Both the position numbers and the translations under genes were made by a program. Of a DNA stretch of 64,000 bases, positions 9,971 to 17,821 are shown in pieces. Numbering within the stretch: the stretch's first letter is position 1; each line of letters opens with the position of its first letter. The notes beneath the pieces were generated by a model, which did not search any database, was not told the DNA's origin, and worked only from the letters and a program-made list of their open reading frames with translations. The stretch comes from Paludibacter sp. UBA6032 (GTDB lineage: Bacteria; Bacteroidota; Bacteroidia; Bacteroidales; Paludibacteraceae): assembly GCA_002427885.1 (NCBI GenBank), contig DIZI01000001.1:1-64000 (forward strand), written 5' to 3'.

Positions 9971-12322
9971 CTACCACGCTCCTATTTCGTCCATAAACAA
10001 CAGGCTTCCCTGACCTCCGCCATTCAGACGGTCGGAAGGACAAAGGCCGGCATTTTTTACCACCAGTTTCAGAAAGCGGACGTTCGCAGTCGGGAAAGTC
10101 AGTTCGGGACGAAACATTTCCCAGTCACCCGAGGCGGTGGGATTTAATTCTTTTTGGGCCAAAAGTTGGTAAGTCGCCCCATCAGTGGAACCGTATAATT
10201 GTATTTCGGGCGAAAGAATGGCACACATGGCAGGCACACTTAATAATCCTACCGAAAACTTTTCGATGGACTGATCCGTTTTCATATCAACAATGATTTC
10301 GGCATCCGAGCCATTTCCAACTCCCACCCATTGGTCGTCGACTTTGGTATTTCCCAAAACACCATCAGTCAGCGCGTATTGGGTTCCACCGGTGTACCAG
10401 GTATTTGAAACATTTTTTGTATAAGTCAAACCCGTCAATTTACTTAGCTGATAATGTTCCGAAAGCGGCTTACCCGTCATCTTTCCATTTACAAATGCGG
10501 CGGCGGTAAAAGTACCAGATTCAGGGATGGTAAATGCAGAAGAGTATAATGAATCTTTTACTGTTGGTATAGGTGAATTGGAAGTATAATGTATTTCCGC
10601 ATCAGGATCGTCGCAGACAAGTTTGAGTTGCAATTTGCCTTCTGAATTAATGAATGGCTGAAACTGAACATCAAAAAAGGCTCCGGAAGGTTGAATATTC
10701 AATTCGTTATAGCGTTTAAATTCTGTCGGTATATTCGCCCGGAACCGGTCCCAATTTTTGCTTCCCTTATTTGTCCAAACCACTTCGGATAAAGCCGAAA
10801 CTCTTGGAAACGCCATGTATTCCACACGTTTCGAATCAGGCATATATTCAGTCCACACATTGCCTTGCGCTCCTATGATGTGTTTTGCCTGATCTTCCGT
10901 CAATTCAGTCGGTATAGGGTCGTAACTATACACTTTTTCCAAAGCTAAAAAACCACCGATAGTCATAGGTTCGGATCTTGGTTCAGCCTGATATTTGTCT
11001 AAATAACAATATTCTCCCGGTGTCATAATCACGTCGTGCCCGGATTTGGCTGCCGCTATTCCACCATTTATTCCACGCCACGACATCACCGTGGCATTTG
11101 GTGCCAGACCTCCATCCAGAATTTCGTCCCAACCAATGATCATTCGGCCTTTGGAGTTTACAAATTGTTCGATTCGCTCCACAAAATAACTTTGAAGTCC
11201 GTTTTCATCTTTCAAATCCAGTTTCTTTATCAGCGACTGACAGTCCGGACAGGTCTTCCACCGGTCTTTCGGACATTCATCGCCACCAATGTGGATGTAT
11301 TTTGAAGGAAAAATAGCCATAATTTCAGACAATACATTTTCTAAAAAATGGATAGTCGTATCACGCGGACAATAAACATTTTTCGAAATTCCCCATCGGG
11401 TATCTACTTTTATAGTCGAATCTCCATTGCATGAAAGAAAAGGATATGCTGCAATGGCAGCCTGAGCATGACCCGGTAATTCTATTTCGGGTATCACGGT
11501 AATGAATCGGGCTTTAGCATAAGCCACAATCTCTTTGGCTTGCTCCTGTGTATAATAACCACCATAAGGCTTTCCATCGAATTGCTGTGGGAAATGCTGA
11601 TAATAATACCCTTCCAAAGTTTCAGCCCGTTTAGAACCCACTTCGGTAAGGCGGGGATATTTCTTTATTTCAATTCGCCAACCCTGATCGTCGGTAAGAT
11701 GCCAGTGGAATTGATTGAGCTTGTGAATAGCCATGGCATCGATGTATTTTTTAATAAATTCCACCGGAAAGAAATGACGACACACATCCAAATGTAATCC
11801 ACGATAGGCGAAACGGGGTGCATCGACAATTTGAACTGCCGCAACAATCCATTTTAAAGAAGAAACCTTTTTCTTACCGTAAATCTCAGGAGGCAATAAC
11901 TGATAAAGGGTTTGCAAACCGTAAAAAAAACCGTTAGCTGATTTTGCTTCAATACGAATAAATTGAGGGGTGATTTTCAAACGGTACGCTTCAATATTCG
12001 AAAAAGCGGAATCAGTCTGCACAAATTCAATTCTTTTTTGATTTGTCCGTACAGCTATATCTTGTTTCTTGAATTTAATTCCGGAAACTAATTTAATTTG
12101 ATCTGAAAACTGAAGAGCCAGTTTACTAAATTCAGGATTATTGTAAGGGAAAAGTAAAAGCGTGTGTTTATCAATTTTAAAACTTCCCGAATCGGGAATT
12201 AGTTGATTAGGATAGGGAATAATATTGTATTTATTCACTGCAAACAATGGGAATGTAGAACTTACAAACAGGATACAAAACGGAAGAAAAACAGAAAGAA
12301 GAAAAGGCCCTGATTTTTTCAT
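9971..12322 (-). CDS. GH20 beta-N-acetylhexosaminidase
   Basis: A 783-residue secreted exo-enzyme that removes terminal beta-linked GlcNAc or GalNAc. A signal peptide covers about residues 1-28. A GH20b-like N-terminal domain follows (about 30-165, IIPYPNQLIPDSGSF). The TIM-barrel catalytic domain opens with RGLHLDVCRHFFPVEFIKKYIDAMA and carries the catalytic Asp-Glu pair in YIHIGGDECPKDRW. A chitobiase C-terminal-like segment (IHYTSNSPIP, a pseudo-Fn3 type domain) and a C-terminal F5/8C-like discoidin fold (about 640-783) complete it. Glycan binding by the last domain is inferred. The gene stands alone, convergent with groEL, with its own -7 box. It probably serves scavenging of host, fungal or peptidoglycan-derived amino sugars. 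It lies well away from the alginate locus. Confidence 0.93.
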   Translation of the reverse strand: MKKSGPFLLSVFLPFCILFVSSTFPLFAVNKYNIIPYPNQLIPDSGSFKIDKHTLLLFPYNNPEFSKLALQFSDQIKLVSGIKFKKQDIAVRTNQKRIEFVQTDSAFSNIEAYRLKITPQFIRIEAKSANGFFYGLQTLYQLLPPEIYGKKKVSSLKWIVAAVQIVDAPRFAYRGLHLDVCRHFFPVEFIKKYIDAMAIHKLNQFHWHLTDDQGWRIEIKKYPRLTEVGSKRAETLEGYYYQHFPQQFDGKPYGGYYTQEQAKEIVAYAKARFITVIPEIELPGHAQAAIAAYPFLSCNGDSTIKVDTRWGISKNVYCPRDTTIHFLENVLSEIMAIFPSKYIHIGGDECPKDRWKTCPDCQSLIKKLDLKDENGLQSYFVERIEQFVNSKGRMIIGWDEILDGGLAPNATVMSWRGINGGIAAAKSGHDVIMTPGEYCYLDKYQAEPRSEPMTIGGFLALEKVYSYDPIPTELTEDQAKHIIGAQGNVWTEYMPDSKRVEYMAFPRVSALSEVVWTNKGSKNWDRFRANIPTEFKRYNELNIQPSGAFFDVQFQPFINSEGKLQLKLVCDDPDAEIHYTSNSPIPTVKDSLYSSAFTIPESGTFTAAAFVNGKMTGKPLSEHYQLSKLTGLTYTKNVSNTWYTGGTQYALTDGVLGNTKVDDQWVGVGNGSDAEIIVDMKTDQSIEKFSVGLLSVPAMCAILSPEIQLYGSTDGATYQLLAQKELNPTASGDWEMFRPELTFPTANVRFLKLVVKNAGLCPSDRLNGGGQGSLLFMDEIGAW

Positions 12323-12351
12323 AAATCATATAATTTTGAATATTAGTTGTA

Positions 12352-12359
12352 CAAATATA
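12352..12359 (-). promoter_or_regulatory. -7 box for GH20 gene
   Basis: On the minus strand TATATTTG matches the Bacteroidetes -7 element, 29 nt upstream of the GH20 start codon. The closest TTTG complement, at 12383-12386, gives a 23-bp spacer, slightly long. Confidence 0.55.
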
Positions 12360-12582
12360 CGCCTTTTTAGTTTTCCAGGATTCAAAAATCGATCAAAAAT
12401 ATATTTTTCTTTCACTAATTGTTGTCTTAATACTTAAAGTATTAGAGAATATAAAATTATATCCAACTAAATATCAAACAAATAAAAATATATCTCGTAT
12501 TTTCGAAAAAAAATGGCAAACTAAGTCGATCGAAAAAGAATATTTTCATACTTTAGTACTCTGAAAACTAACAATAGATTAC

Positions 12583-13236
12583 ATGTTAATAATTGGAATT
12601 GCAGGTGGAACAGGTTCTGGAAAAACAACTGTTGTTCGCAAAATTATGGAGCGTTTGCCTCAGGGCGAAGTTGTTATTCTTCCACAGGATTCATACTATC
12701 GTGACAGTAGCCATTTACCATTGGAAGAACGCCTTGAAATCAACTTCGACCATCCAGATTCTATCGAATTTGAACTGTTGGTCAGGCACCTGAAAGAACT
12801 GAGAAAAGGCAAAACGATTGATCAGCCGATCTATTCGTATTTAACCTGTACACGCGCCACCGAAACGATTCCTATCAAACCTTGTCATGTCATCATTATT
12901 GAAGGTATTTTAGTTCTCTCCAATCCTGAATTGCGCAAAATGATGGATTTAAAAGTATTTGTGGATGCTGATGCCGATGACAGATTGATCCGGGTTATTA
13001 ACCGGGACATCGTGGAACGCGGACGTTCTGTTAATAAAGTGATGGAACGATACGAAAATACAGTAAAACCAATGCACTTACAATTTATCGAACCGACAAA
13101 ACGTTTTGCCGATTTAATTATTCCCCAGGGAGGAAATAACCATATTGCTATTGACATTCTGACTAAATATATTGAAAATAAATTAGTAACATCTGATATC
13201 TTAATGACTCCGGCCACGGAAAAAGAACTTAGTTAG
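12583..13236 (+). CDS. udk: uridine kinase
   Basis: A 217-residue cytoplasmic kinase of the uridine kinase/phosphoribulokinase family, which phosphorylates uridine and cytidine with ATP or GTP in pyrimidine salvage. The P-loop GIAGGTGSGKTT is at residues 4-15. LPQDSYYRD and NFDHPDSIEF contain the nucleoside-binding residues. IIIEGILVL is the Walker B-like strand, and RDIVERGRS the lid region. The length fits Udk. It is divergent from the GH20 gene and 78 bp ahead of the exonuclease gene, which has its own promoter. Confidence 0.95.
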   Translation: MLIIGIAGGTGSGKTTVVRKIMERLPQGEVVILPQDSYYRDSSHLPLEERLEINFDHPDSIEFELLVRHLKELRKGKTIDQPIYSYLTCTRATETIPIKPCHVIIIEGILVLSNPELRKMMDLKVFVDADADDRLIRVINRDIVERGRSVNKVMERYENTVKPMHLQFIEPTKRFADLIIPQGGNNHIAIDILTKYIENKLVTSDILMTPATEKELS

Positions 13237-13248
13237 TACTTTATTATT

Positions 13249-13256
13249 TATCTTTG
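13249..13256 (+). promoter_or_regulatory. -7 box for exonuclease gene
   Basis: TATCTTTG, a perfect match to the Bacteroidetes -7 element, ends 58 nt before the start codon at 13315. No clear TTTG lies at the expected -33 position. Confidence 0.5.
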
Positions 13257-13314
13257 TATTTAAAATCATTGACGAGAGTAATAAAATTCCCTTTCAGGGG
13301 TTAACCGAAAAGCT

Positions 13315-14064
13315 ATGCTAAGAAACGACCTGCCAAAAATTATGTTTTTGGACATTGAAACCGTTCCAAAAACAGCCGATTACACAGAATTGCCGGAAGA
13401 ATTAGCTCATATCTGGGATGAAAAATTTAAGCTGATTCACAAGCGTATGCCGGAAAAATACAGCGAAGAAACGACTCCTGCTGAAGCCTATAATAACAGT
13501 GCTGGAATTTATTCGGAATTCGGAAAAATCGTTTGTATATCGGTAGGATTTATCCATTTTCAGGGTATTGAAATGCATTTCCGCACCAAATCATTTGCAG
13601 GAGATGATGAACAACAATTACTGACTGATTTTACCCAACTGATTAATAAGTTTTGCCTGACGAAGGAACATACGGTGTGCGGTCATAATATTAAAGAATT
13701 TGATATTCCTTATATATGCCGGAGAATGTTGATAAACGGACTGCCTTTACCACCCATCTTCCAGATTGCCGGGAAGAAACCCTGGGAGATTTCATTTATC
13801 GATACATTGGAATTGTGGAAATTCGGCGATTACAAAAACTATACTTCCCTGAAACTGCTGACCGCCGTTTTTGGAATCCCTACTCCGAAAGACGATATTG
13901 ATGGAAGTCAGGTTGCTCACGTATATTATATTGAAAAAGATATTGAACGCATAGCTACTTATTGTCAGAAAGATGTACTGGCAACTGCGCAGGTTTTTCT
14001 GCGAATGAATGGCATGGAAATGATAAAAGTGGAGAATATTGATCATATTACAACTGATTCATAA
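13315..14064 (+). CDS. PolB-type 3'-5' exonuclease
   Basis: A 249-residue DnaQ-like (DEDD) exonuclease of the stand-alone PolB-related type (DNA_pol_B_exo2-like). Exo I is FLDIETVP (Asp and Glu, about residues 11-16), Exo II is CGHNIKEFDIPY (Asp, about 126-133), and Exo III is YCQKDVLATAQ (Tyr and Asp, about 223-229). All catalytic acids are present. It has no polymerase domain, so it should act in trans on single-stranded 3' ends in DNA or RNA. Its biological role is not known for this group. It lies between udk and the mltF-like gene. Confidence 0.85.
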   Translation: MLRNDLPKIMFLDIETVPKTADYTELPEELAHIWDEKFKLIHKRMPEKYSEETTPAEAYNNSAGIYSEFGKIVCISVGFIHFQGIEMHFRTKSFAGDDEQQLLTDFTQLINKFCLTKEHTVCGHNIKEFDIPYICRRMLINGLPLPPIFQIAGKKPWEISFIDTLELWKFGDYKNYTSLKLLTAVFGIPTPKDDIDGSQVAHVYYIEKDIERIATYCQKDVLATAQVFLRMNGMEMIKVENIDHITTDS

Positions 14065-14097
14065 TAAAAGAAATGATATGAATTAACTACTTCTACT

Positions 14098-15474
14098 ATG
14101 CGAAACAAATCACAACTTGTGCTCCTGCTTTTATCCGTTTTCTTAATTGTATCCTGCAATCATAAGAAAACGGAAGATGCATCAGTCGTTGTTTCCACCG
14201 ACTTAAAAAATATAATTTCTTCCGATACACTGCGTGTCGCCACCATGTACGGTGCAACTTCCTACTTTCTTTTTCGTGATGAATTCATGGGCTTCGACTA
14301 TGAAATGGCAGAGAATCTGGCCAGTCGTCTGAATGTTAACCTTAAAATAAGCATTGCCCAAAACCAGAGTGAAATGGAACAACTTCTTCTGGATCGGAAA
14401 GTAGATATAATCTGTTACAATACCATTGAAACCATAAATTTAAAAAAAGATTTTCATTTTGTTTTCCCGCAACCGGAATCCTATCAGGTTTTAGTACAAA
14501 ACATGGGTGTCAATGCCTTGTCGGATGTTACCCAGCTTGCAGGGAAAAGCGTATATGTAAAGGCTAACAGTATTTTCCATCAGCGGCTAAAAGCCCTCAA
14601 TGAGGAAATTGGCGGAAAAATAAATATTGTACTTGCAGCCGATTCGCTGTCAAACGAAGATTTGATTGATCTGGTAGGTGAAAATAAAATTGAATATACT
14701 CTGGCGTACCACAATTTAGCGACTCTTCATAAATCATACTATAATCGTTTAAATTGCCGCATGCCGATTGGATTCAATCAACCCAACGGCTGGATGATTC
14801 GTGCCGGAAGTAAGGAATTACAGGATACAATTGAAAAATGGGAAAAACTTCCTACAACATTGGAATTAGAATCCAATCTTTATCATAAATATTGGGAAAA
14901 GAGCCCTTATTTTGCTCAACTTAAAGTGAAAATTCCCAGGGGGGCGATTTCCCCGTACGACAAACTTTTTAAAAAATATGCTGCCCTTATCAATTGGGAT
15001 TGGCGACTGTTGGCTGCCCTTGTTTACCACGAATCACGATTCGACTCCTCGCAAATATCCTGGGTGGGAGCAGCAGGACTTATGCAGTTAATGCCGCGCA
15101 CTGCTGCAAATTTCGGACTCGATAAACAAACTGTTTTTAATCCGGAAATGAATATTGAAGCCGGTGTCCAGTATATTAAAAGTTTAAACCTCACATTTCG
15201 TAAAGTGGAAAATAAAGATGAACGGGTAAAATTCATTTTGGCAGGATACAATTCCGGTCCGGCACATATTCTAGATGCTATGGCTCTGGCCCAAAAATAT
15301 GGAAAAAACCCACAGGTTTGGTTTGGAAATGTTGAATTTTTCCTGTTAAAGAAAAGCGAACCTGAATTTTACAACGATAAAGTGGTTAAGTATGGTTATT
15401 TCAGAGGAAAACAGACCGTTAACTATGTTCATAGCACCCTGAAAACATTTGAAAAATACTTGAGGAAAAAATAA
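14098..15474 (+). CDS. MltF-like membrane-bound lytic transglycosylase
   Basis: A 458-residue lipoprotein: the signal sequence ends in the lipobox VSCN (Cys about 20). Residues about 40-270 form a periplasmic solute-binding (SBP_bac_3-like) domain, starting with DTLRVATMYGATSYF. Residues about 290-440 form a lytic transglycosylase (SLT/GEWL) domain with the catalytic Glu in ALVYHESRFD, followed by GAAGLMQLMPRTAANFGL and LAGYNSGPAHILDA. This two-domain plan is that of MltF, which cleaves peptidoglycan to 1,6-anhydromuropeptides with regulation by the N-terminal domain. It is probably attached to the outer membrane. The stop is about 100 bp before serB. Confidence 0.9.
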   Translation: MRNKSQLVLLLLSVFLIVSCNHKKTEDASVVVSTDLKNIISSDTLRVATMYGATSYFLFRDEFMGFDYEMAENLASRLNVNLKISIAQNQSEMEQLLLDRKVDIICYNTIETINLKKDFHFVFPQPESYQVLVQNMGVNALSDVTQLAGKSVYVKANSIFHQRLKALNEEIGGKINIVLAADSLSNEDLIDLVGENKIEYTLAYHNLATLHKSYYNRLNCRMPIGFNQPNGWMIRAGSKELQDTIEKWEKLPTTLELESNLYHKYWEKSPYFAQLKVKIPRGAISPYDKLFKKYAALINWDWRLLAALVYHESRFDSSQISWVGAAGLMQLMPRTAANFGLDKQTVFNPEMNIEAGVQYIKSLNLTFRKVENKDERVKFILAGYNSGPAHILDAMALAQKYGKNPQVWFGNVEFFLLKKSEPEFYNDKVVKYGYFRGKQTVNYVHSTLKTFEKYLRKK

Positions 15475-15540
15475 AAGGGATGAAAAAATTTGAATTGTAC
15501 AATTTACGTTCTGTAATCGAACAATATAACGAAGAACTGA

Positions 15541-15565
15541 AATTGTAAATGAATAAATTGTAAAT
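15541..15565 (+). repeat. AATTGTAAAT pair, 15-bp spacing, before serB
   Basis: Copies at 15541-15550 and 15556-15565 have the same 15-bp period as the pair before groEL. The second copy ends 6 nt before the serB ATG. Upstream, ACAATTTACGTTC and GAAC...AATTGTAAAT give an imperfect inverted repeat across 15492-15550. Confidence 0.5.
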
Positions 15566-15571
15566 AAAATT

Positions 15572-16795
15572 ATGCCAAACAGCGAAATTATTCTTATCAA
15601 AATATCAGGTGAAGATAAACCGGGAGTTACATCAGCCATCACTGAAATATTAGGAACCTACGATGCCACTATTTTAGATATTGGTCAGGCCGATATTCAT
15701 CATACCCTTTCTTTAGGTATCCTTTTCAAGGTATCCAATCAATCAGATTCAGGCAATATTCTGAAAGAAGTACTCTTCAAATGCTCCGAATTAAATGTCA
15801 ATGTCCGCTTCACACCCGTTTCCATTGAAAGGTACGATAATTGGGTGGCTGCACAGGGGAAAAGCAGATATATAGTTACCATACTTGGTAAAGTTATTAC
15901 CGCCAAACAACTGGCTATGGTTACCAAAGCTGTTTCAGAGCAAAACCTGAATATTGACTCGATTATCAGGCTGACAGGTCGGCCATCAATAGAAATAAAT
16001 GAAGATAATTTAACGCGGTCGTGCGTTGAATTATCACTTCGGGGAACGTTGATTGACAAACACATACTGTCTTCACAGTTTATGCAATACTCTTCAGACT
16101 TAGGGATAGACATTTCCTTTCAGAAAGATGATATGTTCCGTCGCAATCGTCGGTTAATATGTTTTGATATGGATTCAACCCTGATTAAAACAGAAGTTAT
16201 TGATGAACTGGCCGATCGCGCCGGAGTCGGTGCAGAAGTCCGGGCAATTACCGAATCAGCCATGCGGGGTGAGATAGACTTTAGTGAAAGCTTTGAAAAA
16301 CGCGTGGCTCTATTGAAAGGGTTGGACGAAAAAATACTGGCTGAAATTGCACATAATCTGCCCATTATGGAAGGTGCCGACCGTTTGATTTCTATCCTGA
16401 AAAAAATAGGATTTAAAATAGCCATCCTTTCTGGTGGATTCAGCTATTTTGGAAATGCACTAAAAAAACGATTCGATGTGGATTATGTTTATGCCAACGA
16501 ACTAGAAATAATAGATGGTAAATTAACCGGAAACTATATCGGCGATATTGTAGATGGTAAACGCAAAGCGGAATTGTTACGACTAATAGCTCAGGTTGAG
16601 AAAATTGATCTGGAACAGGTTATTGCCGTAGGCGATGGAGCCAATGATTTACCTATGTTGAATTTAGCCGGACTTGGAATAGCATTCCATGCCAAGCCTA
16701 CCGTGAAAGCCAATGCGCAGCAATCTATTTCCACCATTGGACTGGATGGAATTTTATACTTTCTGGGATTCAGAGATATACATATTGATAATTAA
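15572..16795 (+). CDS. serB: phosphoserine phosphatase SerB
   Basis: A 407-residue enzyme catalysing the last step of serine synthesis, O-phosphoserine to serine. Residues 1-180 form two ACT-like regulatory domains (ILIKISGEDKPGVTSAITEIL; SRYIVTILGKVITAKQLAMV), as in long SerB2-type enzymes. The HAD phosphatase domain follows: motif I CFDMDSTLIKTEVIDELA (nucleophile DMDST), motif II LSGGFSYFG, motif III Lys in DGKRKAELL, and motif IV VGDGANDLPML. All catalytic residues are intact. The ACT domains suggest amino-acid feedback. The next gene starts 23 bp downstream and may be cotranscribed. Confidence 0.95.
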   Translation: MPNSEIILIKISGEDKPGVTSAITEILGTYDATILDIGQADIHHTLSLGILFKVSNQSDSGNILKEVLFKCSELNVNVRFTPVSIERYDNWVAAQGKSRYIVTILGKVITAKQLAMVTKAVSEQNLNIDSIIRLTGRPSIEINEDNLTRSCVELSLRGTLIDKHILSSQFMQYSSDLGIDISFQKDDMFRRNRRLICFDMDSTLIKTEVIDELADRAGVGAEVRAITESAMRGEIDFSESFEKRVALLKGLDEKILAEIAHNLPIMEGADRLISILKKIGFKIAILSGGFSYFGNALKKRFDVDYVYANELEIIDGKLTGNYIGDIVDGKRKAELLRLIAQVEKIDLEQVIAVGDGANDLPMLNLAGLGIAFHAKPTVKANAQQSISTIGLDGILYFLGFRDIHIDN

Positions 16796-16817
16796 AAAAA
16801 ACCTAAAAACTATTCAT

Positions 16818-17462
16818 ATGAAGAAAGCCCTTGTTATCGGTGCTACAGGAATGGTGGGAACACAACTTATTCAATTATTGGCAAGCGATGAAACCTATAC
16901 GGAAATCGTTTCGTTTGTTCGCAGGTCAAGTGGTTATACTCATTCAAAATTAACTGAGCTCATTATTGATTTCGACCAACCGGAAAAATGGAGAAATTTA
17001 GTAACGGGCGATGTATTATTTTCGACGCTGGGTACAACCATTGCAAAAGCCAAAACCAAGGAAGCGCAGTACAAAGTTGATTTTACTTATCAGAATAATT
17101 TCGCTGAGATTGCTGCTAAAAATGGAGTTTCGGACTATGTACTGGTTTCATCAGCCGGTGCCAATGCCAAATCAAAAACCTTTTATATAAAAACAAAAGG
17201 ACAACTGGATCAGGCCGTTCAAACCCTTCCTTTTAAACACATTAATATTCTTCGTCCGGGGCCTCTGGATGGTGACCGCGATGAAAACCGTGTTGGCGAA
17301 AAAATCGGATTATCTGTTATGTATGGTCTGAACAAATTGGGATTATTCCAAAAGTACAGACCAATAAAAGCAAATCTGGTAGCAAATGCTATGATTCACG
17401 CAGAGCAAAAAAACAAGTCTGCCATCTATACATTCGATGAGATTCATAAACTGGCAAAATAA
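16818..17462 (+). CDS. NAD(P)-binding Rossmann oxidoreductase (atypical SDR)
   Basis: A 214-residue protein of the NAD(P)H-binding atypical short-chain dehydrogenase group (HTATIP2/YwnB-like). The nucleotide motif KKALVIGATGMVGTQLIQLL is at the N-terminus. LFSTLGTTIAKAKTKEAQYKVDFTYQ and YVLVSSAGANAKSKTFYIKTKG (Ser and the Y-x-x-x-K-like YIKTK) follow, then NILRPGPLDGDRDE. ATG 16818 is chosen because the family N-terminus starts there; an open frame continues upstream into serB (from 16713) without homology. Substrate unknown. Confidence 0.85.
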   Translation: MKKALVIGATGMVGTQLIQLLASDETYTEIVSFVRRSSGYTHSKLTELIIDFDQPEKWRNLVTGDVLFSTLGTTIAKAKTKEAQYKVDFTYQNNFAEIAAKNGVSDYVLVSSAGANAKSKTFYIKTKGQLDQAVQTLPFKHINILRPGPLDGDRDENRVGEKIGLSVMYGLNKLGLFQKYRPIKANLVANAMIHAEQKNKSAIYTFDEIHKLAK

Positions 17463-17489
17463 ACTGTATATACTTCATTTTATCACTTT

Positions 17490-17527
17490 CCCTGCATCCT
17501 GATTCCGGTTGCAGGGATTTTGGTTTT
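17490..17527 (+). terminator. intrinsic terminator after the oxidoreductase gene
   Basis: TCCCTGCA (17489-17496) pairs with TGCAGGGA (17510-17517) around a 13-nt loop, followed by TTTTGGTTTT. It ends the serB-oxidoreductase unit. Confidence 0.75.
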
Positions 17528-17783
17528 ATAACCCTTTTTCATTCTATATTTCAGATTTCAATTAATATTTTTATACACAGATATACTTAATCGCAAAAAA
17601 AATCGTTTGTTAATTTTAAAAAGTTGCCGTTAAAATCAAATCTAAATTTCAATCACTATGTTTCAATCCGTAAAATAATCATAATTATATGGTTTGCATG
17701 CTAAAACTATTAACAAAATAGTTGTAATTTATAATAAATCGTAAAATGTTAAATCAATCTATTAATTATATTTTCTTTTCATC

Positions 17784-17791
17784 TACTTTTG
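17784..17791 (+). promoter_or_regulatory. -7 box for TonB-dependent receptor gene
   Basis: TACTTTTG matches the Bacteroidetes -7 element, 30 nt upstream of ATG 17822. It contains the in-frame TTG at 17789, so that codon is not the start. No TTTG is seen at the ideal -33 position. Confidence 0.5.
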
Positions 17792-17821
17792 ATCATATTT
17801 AACAAAATACTAAATTTAGTT

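Larger units (their letters stand above)
17463..17821. other. AT-rich intergenic region
   Basis: This 359-bp gap holds the terminator at 17490-17527 and the -7 box at 17784-17791. The stretch between is AT-rich; I see no further gene, RNA or repeat in it. Confidence 0.7.

Noticed and set aside
15480..15548. A 22-codon open frame with ATG (MKKFELYNLRSVIEQ...) before serB
   Set aside because: It ends inside the AATTGTAAAT repeat, lies in an imperfect inverted repeat, and has no clear ribosome binding site, so coding is not supported.
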